44,813 bases of DNA from Rikenellaceae bacterium (GCA_031256675.1 JAIRQC010000008.1:1-44813), one strand, 5' to 3'. Shown: positions 33,754-42,303, counted from the stretch's first letter. The notes: generated by a model from the letters alone, not told the origin. Numbers and translations are program-made.

Positions 33754-34998
33754 ATGAAAAGAACAATAATCGTTTCATTCGCCCTGTTCGTGGCGGCGAC
33801 ACTGGCCGGTTGCGACAAGGGCTATCAGTACAAGGACGTGATCATGGTGACGGGCGTCGAGGTCGATCCGATGATCAAGTTTCCCGTGGAGACCGCCCCT
33901 GCCACCACATCCGTTACCGTTTCGGCCTCGGGGCTTGTAGGTTTCGACACTTATGTCACTTTTGCCGTCGACCCGGACGCGCTGTCCGCCTACAACAGGA
34001 ACAACGGCACCAATTATGCCCTGCCTCCTGCGAGCAGCTATGCCCTGCACGACGAACGGGTGCTTATTCGCCAGGGCAAGGCCGCGTCGAGCCTCGCCAC
34101 TGTGGAGGTCGTCGACCTTACCCAACTCGACGAAGGTACGTCTTACGTAATCCCCCTCTCCATTGTCTCCACTACCGGCGACATGGGCATTCTCGAAGCC
34201 GGACGGACGGCGTTCCTGCGGCTTTCCCGCGTAACGACCTTTACCTGCGTGGATGTTACCCCCGGGACAAGCAATGCCCAGCACGGCTACCGCACCTACT
34301 ATTTCAATAACCCGAACGATCCGAACGATCTGTCTCACAAGACCGATCTGGAGAAGTTCACTTTCGAGTTCAAGATATGGATCCACGAGTGGCATTCCGG
34401 CCAGAACTCCACCCAGATCACCCGTGTAATGAACTGGGGGCCGGGCGACGACAACCCGTTCGGACGCACGGGCAGCAGCATGAACCTGATGCGCCTGGGC
34501 GAGGGCGGTTACGCCAAGGATCAGCTACAATGGCTTAACAGCCACGGGGCCATAGGGTCGAACACCCGCTTTGCCCTCGACACGTGGTATCTGGTCACAT
34601 GCACCTACGACGGCATGACCTATCGGCTCTATATTAACGGCAAGCTCGACAACCAGATGGACGGGGCGGGCAAGATATACTACTTCGACTCGTGGGAGAT
34701 AGGCATGTCGTGGGACGGCGACAGCAATGTACATCCCCGTTCGCAGCGTATTCCGGGACGTCTGAGCGAGATGCGAATATGGAACCGCGCGCTCGGGGCC
34801 AAGGAGATCGCCGCAGGCATTTGCGGCGTACCGTCCGACTCGGAGGGGCTGATAGCCTACTGGAAGTTCAACGAGGGAACCGGAACCACATATCACGACT
34901 GCACCGGCGGCGGACGCGACCTCGAATGGACAAGCAAAACCACCGGCAACAGGAGTTTCGCGTGGGTGACCGACGATATAAACAAATGTGCACAGTAA
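33754..34998 (+). CDS. Surface lipoprotein: DUF1735-type domain plus LamG-like jelly roll
   Basis: 414 residues, lipobox LAGC (Cys20). Residues ~25-155 form a DUF1735-type (BT_3987 N-terminal-like) domain, with the family markers FAVDPDALSAYNRNNGTNYALPP, LIRQGKA and DEGTSYVIPLSI. Residues ~170-405 form a concanavalin/LamG-like fold (FTFEFKIWIHEW, LDTWYLVTCTYDGMTYRLYINGKL, GRLSEMRIWNRALGAKEI, LIAYWKFNEGTG). It is most likely a surface glycan-binding protein that feeds the GH18 enzyme and SusCD. It sits in line with the operon, 18 bases after the GH18 gene. Confidence 0.85.
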   Translation: MKRTIIVSFALFVAATLAGCDKGYQYKDVIMVTGVEVDPMIKFPVETAPATTSVTVSASGLVGFDTYVTFAVDPDALSAYNRNNGTNYALPPASSYALHDERVLIRQGKAASSLATVEVVDLTQLDEGTSYVIPLSIVSTTGDMGILEAGRTAFLRLSRVTTFTCVDVTPGTSNAQHGYRTYYFNNPNDPNDLSHKTDLEKFTFEFKIWIHEWHSGQNSTQITRVMNWGPGDDNPFGRTGSSMNLMRLGEGGYAKDQLQWLNSHGAIGSNTRFALDTWYLVTCTYDGMTYRLYINGKLDNQMDGAGKIYYFDSWEIGMSWDGDSNVHPRSQRIPGRLSEMRIWNRALGAKEIAAGICGVPSDSEGLIAYWKFNEGTGTTYHDCTGGGRDLEWTSKTTGNRSFAWVTDDINKCAQ

Positions 34999-35012
34999 AA
35001 ACACCGACAGCT

Positions 35013-36035
35013 ATGAGAAAAACATATAATTCGTGCAGGCTGCTTGCGGCGGTACTGCTTGCCGGGGCGATCACGACCGGCTGCGATTACGACAGGATCG
35101 ATCCGGGAAAACCGGAGTGGGCAGTTCCGTCCGGGGACAGGGATTTCGTCTATGTTCACGCCAGAACCGATAACATTTTCAGCGGCTACAACCTCTACAA
35201 TACCGGTTATTCGGTGCATGGAAATGTTGAGGCGGAGTTTCAGTCGAGCATTCTTCGGGCGCAGGAGGTCGATGTGGAGGTCGGCTTTGCGGTTGACAAC
35301 TCACTGATCGAGACATACAACAAAAGATACGGCGCGACGGCTGTCGCCCTACCCCCGTCGGTAACCGTCGATCTCGGCACGGGCAAAACGCTCATCCCTG
35401 CCGGCAGCCTCACCTCTGCCGATACGCTCAGGATCAACGTGTCCGGTTTTACGCCGGCCAGCATGACAGGGCGGTCGTATGTGATTCCGGTGAAAATAGC
35501 CTCCGTTACCCGAACGGGCAAGGTGGAGGCGAGCGAGACGTTCAATACGGTGTATATCCTGATAAACAACACTGTCGGCAATGTGATCGCCAGCCGTACC
35601 ACCATTCCGCCCGGAACAAGCTATGCGGTAACATCCTTTACGGCCAGTTGCAACGTAGCCATAAACAACCCTAACAACATGTTCACTGCCTCGACCACAC
35701 AATATACGACGCTCACTGCATCCGCCGCCACTCCGCCTGAAATCGTCATCGACATGCAGTCGGAACAGACGGACATAACAGGCGTCGCGTTCAACAACCG
35801 CACCAGCAATCAGGCAAGGCTGTGGACGACGGTCGATGTGTATACGAGCAGCGACAATGTCGATTGGGTATCGCAGTCGCCGGGAGGCGTAACATTGGGG
35901 GTGAATAGCGACAATAGCACTCAAAGCATCGCTTTTCGCGATCCGATACCTGCGGCGCAATATCTGAAAGTCATCATTAAGGGCTGGAACAACGCCGCCT
36001 TATCGATCCGTAACTTCTATCTTTACACCAATTAG
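35013..36035 (+). CDS. Surface lipoprotein: DUF1735-type domain plus discoidin-like domain
   Basis: The ATG at 35013 gives a lipoprotein signal (ITTGC, Cys24) and follows the previous stop by 14 bases; the frame is open upstream but that part is shadow of the preceding gene. 340 residues. A DUF1735-type domain spans ~40-190 (FAVDNSLIETYNKRYGATAVALPP, LIPAGSLTSADTLRINV, GRSYVIPVKI). The rest (~200-340) looks like an F5/8 type C domain (TSNQARLWTTVDVYTSSDNVDWV, AQYLKVIIKGWNNAALSIRNFYLY). A second glycan-binding surface protein of the operon, ending at its terminator. Confidence 0.84.
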   Translation: MRKTYNSCRLLAAVLLAGAITTGCDYDRIDPGKPEWAVPSGDRDFVYVHARTDNIFSGYNLYNTGYSVHGNVEAEFQSSILRAQEVDVEVGFAVDNSLIETYNKRYGATAVALPPSVTVDLGTGKTLIPAGSLTSADTLRINVSGFTPASMTGRSYVIPVKIASVTRTGKVEASETFNTVYILINNTVGNVIASRTTIPPGTSYAVTSFTASCNVAINNPNNMFTASTTQYTTLTASAATPPEIVIDMQSEQTDITGVAFNNRTSNQARLWTTVDVYTSSDNVDWVSQSPGGVTLGVNSDNSTQSIAFRDPIPAAQYLKVIIKGWNNAALSIRNFYLYTN

Positions 36036-36056
36036 AAAATTCCGGTGTAACACCGA

Positions 36057-36091
36057 AAATATAGGGCATTCTGAAAAAATGCCCTATATTT
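36057..36091 (+). terminator. Perfect 14-bp hairpin, end of the susCD operon
   Basis: AAATATAGGGCATT (36057-36070) and AATGCCCTATATTT (36078-36091) are perfect inverted copies over a 7-base loop, directly after the last surface-lipoprotein gene. The 3' arm ends in TTT and is followed by T-containing AT-rich DNA. It probably ends or attenuates the operon transcript. A first in-frame ATG of the next gene (36079) lies inside its 3' arm, which argues against that start. Confidence 0.75.
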
Positions 36092-36111
36092 GTATAAAAC
36101 CATTCCTTTTT

Positions 36112-37242
36112 GTGAAAATTCTGGTTGTTTGTCTGCTGTTTTGCGTGGCGTGCGGGCGTAGCGGGAGCGATGTGCGGAGCAACAGCCGGTTTGCCGCCGT
36201 TCCTGCCGATAGCGGCGACCGCAACCCCGTAACGTCTGCGACCGGAGCGCGAGGGCTCTCGCTCCGCTTCGACGGGCAGGTCGCCCGAATGGGCAGGATC
36301 ATGGAGGCGGGGGGCAGTACGGCCCGCGTTTTCCGTTTCGTGAACGCAGGGCCGTCGCCCGTCGTTATCGAGAGGGCGACGGCCACGTGCGGCTGCACCG
36401 TGGCGGAGTTCAGCAACAAACCGGTAATGCCCGGCGACAGTGGCGAGATAAGGGTGACGTTCAACCCTGCCGGACGCAAGGGTATCTTTTCGGCCAACGT
36501 TTATGTGCGGACGAGCGAAGGGAGCCACGTGCTGACGATGGCAGGAGAGGTAGTGCCGCGCCCATCGACCGTAGAGGAGGAGTATCCGGTAACCATTGCC
36601 GGAGGATGCCGGCTTTCGGACGGGAGGCTGTTCCTCGGGCGCGTAGCGCAGGGCAGGGTGAAGCGGCTGGCCATCGGCGTGGTCAACACGACAGAAAGGA
36701 CGGTAAGCATAACGGTCAAAGGGGCGCACGGCCGCTACACAGTATCTTCACCTCGACAACTGGCCCCGGGATGCGGCGACAGTATCCGTGTGAGTTGCGA
36801 CCTGCGCAATGGGGCGGTGTACGGACTGCTCGACGATACGCTGACCGTTGTGGTAGACGGCCGCCGTCCGGGCATTCGCATCCCTGTCAGGGCCTTTGCC
36901 ATAGACGATTTCGACGGAACAGATCAGGCGTCGGCCCCGCAAGCCATCTTCAGCCTCGAATATGAAGATCTCGGAACGTTGAGCATGGGGACGGTCATAA
37001 CGCGCGACGCTACGCTGCGCAACGCAGGCAAGTCCCCGTTGACAATCCGCTCGGTGCAGACCGGAGGAGGGCTTACGACCACTCTCCGTGCGGGCGACAG
37101 GGTCGCTCCCGGGGCAGAGATACGTTTCCAGGCGACGTTCACCCCACGCCGGAGAGGCGAAACGACCGGCGTGGCGACCATATTTCACAATACGCCCGTA
37201 CAATGTATTCACGAAATCAGGCTTCACGCCGTTGTAAAATGA
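36112..37242 (+). CDS. DUF1573 (ASH/Ig-like) lipoprotein
   Basis: I prefer the GTG at 36112 over the ATG at 36079. It gives a lipoprotein signal (V/MKILVVCLLFCVACG, Cys14), while the ATG lies in the terminator hairpin. 376 residues. DUF1573 domain at ~50-150 with the hallmark ATCGCT and FNPAGRKGIF; two further Ig-like repeats follow (~155-260 and ~275-375), the last ending in GVATIFHNTPVQCIHEIRLHAVVK-type strands. DUF1573 domains are Ig-like and often surface or periplasmic; the exact role is not known. The stop overlaps the next start by 4 bases (ATGA), so it is translated together with the GH3 gene. Confidence 0.8.
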   Translation: MKILVVCLLFCVACGRSGSDVRSNSRFAAVPADSGDRNPVTSATGARGLSLRFDGQVARMGRIMEAGGSTARVFRFVNAGPSPVVIERATATCGCTVAEFSNKPVMPGDSGEIRVTFNPAGRKGIFSANVYVRTSEGSHVLTMAGEVVPRPSTVEEEYPVTIAGGCRLSDGRLFLGRVAQGRVKRLAIGVVNTTERTVSITVKGAHGRYTVSSPRQLAPGCGDSIRVSCDLRNGAVYGLLDDTLTVVVDGRRPGIRIPVRAFAIDDFDGTDQASAPQAIFSLEYEDLGTLSMGTVITRDATLRNAGKSPLTIRSVQTGGGLTTTLRAGDRVAPGAEIRFQATFTPRRRGETTGVATIFHNTPVQCIHEIRLHAVVK

Positions 37243-39560
37243 AACTGCGCTTATCCATACTTGTCGCGCTATGCGCTTGCTGTCTGTCGGGAGCCAAAAC
37301 CGAGTCCGTACCCCCTTATAAAAACCCGACGCTGACGGTTGCCGAGCGCACCGCCGACCTGCTGGGCCGCATGACCCTCGAGGAGAAGGTAGGCCAGCTG
37401 CTCTGTCCGATGGGGTGGGAGATGTACTCCGGACGCGGCGACAGGGTTGCGGCGAGCGACAAATTCTGCACTCTGAACGCAGGCGCGCCGGTGGGAATGC
37501 TCTGGGCCGTCTATCGCGCCGACCCGTGGACGCAAAAGACGCTCGCCAATGGTCTCGATCCCCGCGCGGCGGCTTTGGCGGGCAATGCCCTGCAACGTTA
37601 CATGATGGACAGCACGCGCCTCGGCATCCCGCTGCTGCTGGCCGAAGAGGCCCCGCATGGCCATATGGCCATCGGTACGACCGTATTCCCTGTCGGCCTC
37701 GGCATGGCTTCGACATGGTCGGAGCCGCTTATGGAGAGGGTCGGCGAAGCCATAGCACGCGAGGTGAGGCTGCAAGGGGCGCACATGGCTTTCGGGCCGG
37801 TAATGGATCTGTCGCGCGACGCCCGCTGGTCGCGGACGGAGGAGTCGTTCGGCGAAGATCCGGTATTGACGGCCAGTCTCGCCTCGGCAATCGTCAGAGG
37901 AGGCGGTAGGGGCGAGTTACCTGTGATCTCGACGCTCAAACACTTTGCGGCATACGGCGCGCCGGATGGTGGACATAACGGCAGTCCGTCGACGGTCTCG
38001 TTGCGCGAGTTGCACGAGAGTTTCCTGCCGCCGTTCCGTGAAGCCATAAGGGCGGGAGCAATGTCGGTGATGACCTCATACAACTCGCTCGACGGCCTGC
38101 CATGCACGGCAAACCCATATTTGCTGAATGAGGTATTGCGGCGGCAGTGGGGTTTCAACGGGTTCGTTATCTCCGACCTGTTCAGTATTAAAGGTATATG
38201 GCGCGACCACCGTGTGGCGGCAACTCCGCGCGAGGCTGCTGTGACGGCCCTCCACGCAGGGGTCGACGTCGACCTGGGGGGCGAGGACTATCTGCCGCTT
38301 GTCGAGGCGGTCAGGGAGGGCGAGGTTCCGGAGGAGTTGATCGACCGCGCCGTGGAACGGGTGTTGGCCGTGAAGTTCGAGTTGGGGCTGTTCGAGCGGC
38401 CATACGTCGATCCGGAGCAGGCGGGGGTCGGGGTGCGCAATGCACGGCATGTCGCTTTGGCTCGCGAAGTTGCGCGCCAAAGCATCGTGCTGCTCAAAAA
38501 CAACGGTATTCTGCCGCTCGAGCGCAACATGAAAATTGCGCTTGTGGGGCCCAATGCCGACAACGTATACAATCAGTTGGGCGACTATACCGCCCCGCAG
38601 CCCCGCGAAAATGTCAAAACCGTGCTTGACGGAATGCGTTCCCGTGTGCGCGAGGTGGAATACGTCAGAGGCTGCGCCATACGCGACACGACGGAGAACG
38701 AAATTGCCGCCGCCGCCGTCGCCGCAGCATTGCGCGCCGATGTGACGGTGGCGGTAGTAGGCGGTTCGAGCGCGCGCGACTTCCGGACGGAATACATTGC
38801 CACAGGGGCCGCCGTGGCCTCGCGCGAGGCGGTGAGCGACATGGAGGCCGGCGAGGGTTACGACCGTGCCTCGCTCGCTCTGCTCGGTCGCCAGCAACAG
38901 CTGCTCGAAGCGCTGAAAGCCACCGGCAAGCCGCTCGTTGTGATATACGTCGAGGGACGTCCGCTTGAAATGAATTGGGCGGCTGAAAATGCCGACGCAC
39001 TGCTCGCGGCATGGTATCCGGGCGGCGAAGGTGGCGCGGCGCTGGCCGATGTGCTGCTGGGCGAATATAATCCCGCAGGGCGGCTGCCTATCTCAATACC
39101 GCGCTCGGCCGGTCAGATACCGGTGCACTACAACCGCCGCGCCCCCGCGCCCCACAACTACGTGGAGATGGCCGCCGCGCCGCTATACGCTTTCGGGCAC
39201 GGGCTGAGCTACGCGACGTTCGAATACTCCGGCCTGACGATCGTTCCGCTCGGGGCGCAGCGTTTCCGTATCGCCTGCCGCGTGCGCAACAGCGGACATC
39301 GGGCGGGCGACGAGGTGGTGCAACTCTATCTGCGCGACGAGGCGGCTTCGCGCGTGCAGCCGCTCATGCAGTTGCGCGGTTTCGAGCGCATAAGCCTTGC
39401 CGCGGGTCAGGAGCGCGAGGTGGTTTTCGAGGCGGGGCCCCGGGAGCTGTCGATCCTCGGAGCCGACTTGCAACCGGTGGTCGAACCGGGGGTGTTCACC
39501 GTAATGATAGGCGCATCGTCGGACGACGTCAGGCTGAAAAGTGAAATAAAAATCGACTGA
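37239..39560 (+). CDS. GH3 beta-glycosidase (BglX-like)
   Basis: The ATG at 37239 overlaps the upstream TGA (ATGA) and starts a signal peptide (MKLRLSILVALCACCLSGA). 773 residues. GH3 N-terminal barrel with MTLEEKVGQL, PRATEE-like ARWSRTEESFGEDP, LKHFAAYGAPDGGHN and GFVISDLFSIKG (nucleophile D313). C-terminal sandwich with LLKNNGILPLE, ALVGPNADNVYNQLGDYT, AAWYPGGEGGAALADVLLG and a FnIII-like end (LYAFGHGLSYATF). Distinct from the GH3 at 6921 (short identity only in core motifs). With the GH18 and binding lipoproteins, an exo-beta-hexosaminidase or glucosidase step on imported fragments is plausible; not decidable by sequence. Confidence 0.92.
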   Translation: MKLRLSILVALCACCLSGAKTESVPPYKNPTLTVAERTADLLGRMTLEEKVGQLLCPMGWEMYSGRGDRVAASDKFCTLNAGAPVGMLWAVYRADPWTQKTLANGLDPRAAALAGNALQRYMMDSTRLGIPLLLAEEAPHGHMAIGTTVFPVGLGMASTWSEPLMERVGEAIAREVRLQGAHMAFGPVMDLSRDARWSRTEESFGEDPVLTASLASAIVRGGGRGELPVISTLKHFAAYGAPDGGHNGSPSTVSLRELHESFLPPFREAIRAGAMSVMTSYNSLDGLPCTANPYLLNEVLRRQWGFNGFVISDLFSIKGIWRDHRVAATPREAAVTALHAGVDVDLGGEDYLPLVEAVREGEVPEELIDRAVERVLAVKFELGLFERPYVDPEQAGVGVRNARHVALAREVARQSIVLLKNNGILPLERNMKIALVGPNADNVYNQLGDYTAPQPRENVKTVLDGMRSRVREVEYVRGCAIRDTTENEIAAAAVAAALRADVTVAVVGGSSARDFRTEYIATGAAVASREAVSDMEAGEGYDRASLALLGRQQQLLEALKATGKPLVVIYVEGRPLEMNWAAENADALLAAWYPGGEGGAALADVLLGEYNPAGRLPISIPRSAGQIPVHYNRRAPAPHNYVEMAAAPLYAFGHGLSYATFEYSGLTIVPLGAQRFRIACRVRNSGHRAGDEVVQLYLRDEAASRVQPLMQLRGFERISLAAGQEREVVFEAGPRELSILGADLQPVVEPGVFTVMIGASSDDVRLKSEIKID

Positions 39561-40084
39561 ACTCCATGATAAAATAGGAGGCATATACAGTAATAGTCAG
39601 CCGATTGCCAACTCTGGCACTGCTCCACAGTGCAGGACTAATTTGCAAGTGTCAGTGCGCTAACGGCTACCGACCACAGTTTGCAATATTTCGCCGTTGT
39701 TGCAAACGCATCAAAACCATATTCTCACAATTGTGCGACAAATTTATGATCCGGCGAAACCATGCAAAATCACTCGTCGGATTCAAAAACAAAATACTCG
39801 CCAAAATAATGACTTTCACTACCATACAAATAGGGTGTGTTAACATCAGATTTATTAGCAGACGGGGCAAAACTAAAGTACTATTATTACTTCCGAAATT
39901 GGTATTTGGATAGCATGGCTTAGTGCAAAACATTTATCTTTAAATGTTTTAGCGTTTTTCTGTACATAGAGCCGAGAATATTTTTTTAGCCTTCTATTAA
40001 GAATGGTACATATCCGCAAACATAAATGCAATCAGACTGACCGTAAGGCAAAAGATTCGAATAAATAAAGTCAGAAATCCGCTT

Positions 40085-40301
40085 GTATTACAAATGTATT
40101 ACAAAGCAAAAGCAAAACCGCCCTACAATTTACTGTAACGCGGTTTTAATGAGGTCTGAAGCGGACGACATAAATATTTTCTTATTTTAATTATCTCTAA
40201 TCATATTTATCTATATATAAACTAATTAATGAAACATAGCATTGAACATTAATAAGATAAAATAGAACAAATTCGGGTTTGGTATTACAAATGTATTACA
40301 A
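40085..40301. repeat. 20-bp direct repeat, possible recombinase binding or attachment site
   Basis: GTATTACAAATGTATTACAA occurs exactly at 40085-40104 and 40282-40301, 197 bases apart. Each copy contains the internal repeat GTATTACAA twice with a 2-base gap, so there are four short half-sites. The second lies ~30 bases before the tyrosine recombinase start. Arrays like this are typical arm-type or core sites near integrases; the att role is inferred. Confidence 0.6.
40114..40147. terminator. Hairpin with A/T flanks, possible bidirectional terminator
   Basis: AAAACCGC (40114-40121) pairs perfectly with GCGGTTTT (40140-40147) over an 18-base loop. The A-run on the left and T-run on the right fit an intrinsic terminator usable on both strands. 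It lies between the two 20-bp repeats. Confidence 0.5.
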
Positions 40302-40309
40302 TTTTTTGT

Positions 40310-40317
40310 TACATTTG
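40310..40317 (+). promoter_or_regulatory. Likely -7 element of the recombinase promoter
   Basis: TACATTTG fits TAnnTTTG. The start codon is at 40333. No good TTTG lies at the -33 distance; the 20-bp repeat copy at 40282-40301 covers that position, so recombinase or accessory proteins binding there could repress the gene. Confidence 0.5.
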
Positions 40318-40332
40318 CAGCCGTAATACCAA

Positions 40333-40653
40333 ATGATTATGGCGACATTCCGTTACTGCATCCGCTCGACAAAAAGAAATAAACTGGCAAAGATCCAGTT
40401 GCTGTTCACGGTCAGGCGAGGTAATCAGTTTTATGCCGACAGTGGCTTTCTCGTGCTGACCGATGCATGGAGCGACAAAATGCAGAGCATAAAGCCACGT
40501 TATGCGTTCACCGACAATTTCACGGCAAAAATGGGCGCAGGGCTTGTGGCCAGACTTGCCGACCTGCGCAGTTTCATCCTGCGAGCCATGTCGGAAGATG
40601 CCGCAGGCGAGATGACCAAATCCAAGCGAGATGACCAAATCCAAGTTGGATAA
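40333..40653 (+). pseudogene. N-terminal arm-binding domain of a tyrosine recombinase, split by frameshift
   Basis: 106 residues. They carry the Bacteroidota integrase arm-type DNA-binding domain (MATFRYCIRSTKRNKLAKIQ, LLFTVRRGNQFYADSGFLVL). The frame then ends in a short novel tail (RDDQIQVG). Reading through GEMTKSK into KLDKIIHRF of the next ORF is restored if one copy of the 19-bp tandem duplication at 40607-40644 is removed, giving a full-length integrase of about 430 residues. As it stands the arm-binding domain is separated from the core and catalytic domains. Confidence 0.85.
40607..40644. repeat. Exact 19-bp tandem duplication that splits the integrase
   Basis: GCGAGATGACCAAATCCAA is present at 40607-40625 and immediately again at 40626-40644. 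Nineteen bases shift the frame by +1. Each copy contains GAGATGACC, so the second copy also supplies the ATG (40631) that opens the downstream ORF. Confidence 0.95.
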
Positions 40654-41650
40654 GATTATCCACCGCTTTCATAACCCAAAAGCTGCTGTCGCGGTGAAGA
40701 AAAAAGAGACGCTGCGAGAGTATATCATCCGATACGTCGGCGAAATCGAGATCGGCAAGCGATTAAATATTCACAAATTGCGCTACGGAAAATCTACTGT
40801 CAAAAATTACAGGGGATTCATCGTGCAGTTCGACGAGTTTTGCAAGGCCCGCCGCAGGCAGTTCGACTTCGACGACATCGACCTCGGCTTCTACGACAAT
40901 TTCGTGGTCTTTTTCTCCGGCAAGAGCTACTCCATCAATACTATTGGCCGACATGTCAAGGAGTTGAAGATCATCATGCGGGCGGCGCGCGACGAAGGAT
41001 TGCATGGCAACGCCAATATCGAGAGTCGCAAGTTTCGCGTTCTGACCGCCGAGGTCGAGAACATCTATCTGAGTGAAACGGAGTTGAAAGCCATCGCCGC
41101 CGTCGATTTGAAAGGCAACCGGCAGATGGAGATCGCCCGCGACGTGTTTCTGATGGGTTGCCATACTGCTCAGCGATATAGCGATTACTCGACCATCAAC
41201 GAGGGTAATATCCGCAAACTCGACACCGGGCAGACGGTGATCGACCTCAAACAACACAAGACAGCCAACCACGTGGTAATTCCCGCCCGCCCGGAGGCAT
41301 TGGCCATCCTTGCCAAATACGGCAATGCCATGCCGAAATCCTACGAACAGAAAGTCAACCGACACATCAAGGAGATCGCCCGCGAGGCTGGGATAGTCGA
41401 ACCTGTCGAGATAGAATATGTTGAGAACGGCGAAAAAAAGCGGCGGTCGGTCGAGAAATGCGAGCTGGTCAAGACCCACACTGCTCGTCGCAGCGGGACC
41501 ACCAACATGTATCTGGCGGGCATCCCCACCATCGCCATCATGAAGATTATCGGCCACAAGACCGAAAAAGAGTTCATGAAATACCTCAAGATCACTGAAG
41601 AGGAAACCGCCATCGAACTGATGAACCATCCGTATTTCAGTGGAAAGTAA
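40631..41650 (+). CDS. Tyrosine recombinase, core-binding and catalytic domains
   Basis: 339 residues. The SAM-like core-binding domain is at ~35-140 (YGKSTVKNYRGFIVQFDEFC, INTIGRHVKELKIIMRAA). The catalytic domain is intact, with R182 (TAQRYSDY), H283 and R286 (HTARR), H309 (IIGHK) and nucleophile Y318 (MKYLKI). It could be translated on its own from the ATG created by the duplication, though the ribosome site there is weak. It would lack arm-site binding. It marks the integration end of an element carrying the downstream toxin-antitoxin genes. Confidence 0.9.
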   Translation: MTKSKLDKIIHRFHNPKAAVAVKKKETLREYIIRYVGEIEIGKRLNIHKLRYGKSTVKNYRGFIVQFDEFCKARRRQFDFDDIDLGFYDNFVVFFSGKSYSINTIGRHVKELKIIMRAARDEGLHGNANIESRKFRVLTAEVENIYLSETELKAIAAVDLKGNRQMEIARDVFLMGCHTAQRYSDYSTINEGNIRKLDTGQTVIDLKQHKTANHVVIPARPEALAILAKYGNAMPKSYEQKVNRHIKEIAREAGIVEPVEIEYVENGEKKRRSVEKCELVKTHTARRSGTTNMYLAGIPTIAIMKIIGHKTEKEFMKYLKITEEETAIELMNHPYFSGK

Positions 41651-41658
41651 CTCAAAAA

Positions 41659-41690
41659 TTTGTTTATTATCGAGTAAAGTCCTACATTTG
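41659..41690 (+). promoter_or_regulatory. Promoter of the AbiE-type operon
   Basis: TTTG at 41659-41662 and TACATTTG at 41683-41690, with 20 bases between, form a textbook Bacteroidota -33/-7 pair. The gene start follows at 41716. Confidence 0.75.
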
Positions 41691-41715
41691 TGATCCAAAC
41701 ATTGAAATTATTCCA

Positions 41716-42303
41716 ATGTACGGTTCCCAAAATAGAGATTTGATTCTGGCTGTTTTCAGCGATACGCGGAGCGTCTTCACGCTGAACGACATTGCCATGC
41801 TTATTGGAGAGAGCGACTTCAAGCGGCTCAACGAACGGCTCAACTATCATGTCCACAATGGTAAATTGCTGCGTCCGCGCAAGGGAATATATGTAAAACC
41901 AGGATACGATCCCGAAGAGATGGCCTGTACGCTTTACACGCCGTCTTATATCTCGCTGGAATACGTGCTGCAAAAGGCGGGGGTGGTTTTTCAGTATGAT
42001 GAACGCATAACCTCCGTCGGCTACCTAAGCCGCAGTTTGGAGGTCGACGGGCGCACATACGCCTTCCGCAAAATAAAAGGCGAAATAATGGTTGCGACAC
42101 GAGGCATTACCCAACGCGGCAATATCAACGTAGCCACACCCGAACGTGCTTTTCTCGACCTGCTGTATCTGAACAGGGAATATTATTTCGACAACCTCGC
42201 CTTGCTCGACAAGGAATTTATCTATAAACTTCTCCCTGTTTACAACTCAAAAACGCTGACCGGCAGGGTCGAAAAATTTTTCTCCGATGATAGACGTCAA
42301 TAA
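41716..42303 (+). CDS. AbiEi-type antitoxin / transcriptional regulator
   Basis: 195 residues. The N-terminal winged HTH is at ~15-65 (VFTLNDIAMLIGES, RLNERLNYHVHNGKLLRPRK, GIYV). The C-terminal part is the AbiEi-like domain (YTPSYISLEYVLQKAGVVFQ, TPERAFLDLLYLN). In type IV AbiE systems this protein represses its own operon and counters the nucleotidyltransferase toxin without direct contact. It overlaps the next gene by 17 bases, a typical coupled arrangement. Confidence 0.9.
   Translation: MYGSQNRDLILAVFSDTRSVFTLNDIAMLIGESDFKRLNERLNYHVHNGKLLRPRKGIYVKPGYDPEEMACTLYTPSYISLEYVLQKAGVVFQYDERITSVGYLSRSLEVDGRTYAFRKIKGEIMVATRGITQRGNINVATPERAFLDLLYLNREYYFDNLALLDKEFIYKLLPVYNSKTLTGRVEKFFSDDRRQ

Larger units (their letters stand above)
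39561..40332. other. AT-rich 770-bp spacer before the recombinase
   Basis: No gene called. Base composition shifts to AT-rich near 39700, marking foreign or att-proximal DNA. It contains a 20-bp direct repeat (40085, 40282), a hairpin (40114-40147) and the recombinase promoter. Two overlapping opposite frames (39605-39913 plus, 39667-39933 minus) are noted but not supported. Confidence 0.5.

Noticed and set aside
39605..39913. Plus-strand 102-codon frame in the AT-rich spacer
   Set aside because: Composition is basic and Cys/Ile-rich with no domain, promoter or ribosome site; probably chance.
39667..39933. Minus-strand frame containing FLNPTSDFAW, which recalls the start of Rpn/PD-(D/E)XK transposase-like proteins
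   Set aside because: Only about ten residues resemble that family; the rest does not, the frame overlaps another on the plus strand, and no nuclease motif follows. Could be a tiny relic, not enough to call.
40085..40330. tRNA gene as integration target near the recombinase
   Set aside because: No cloverleaf or T-loop consensus (GGTTCRAAT-type) found in the interval.
41341..41973. Minus-strand 210-codon frame over the integrase end and AbiEi start
   Set aside because: It spans two well-supported plus-strand genes and their promoter, and has no motif of its own.
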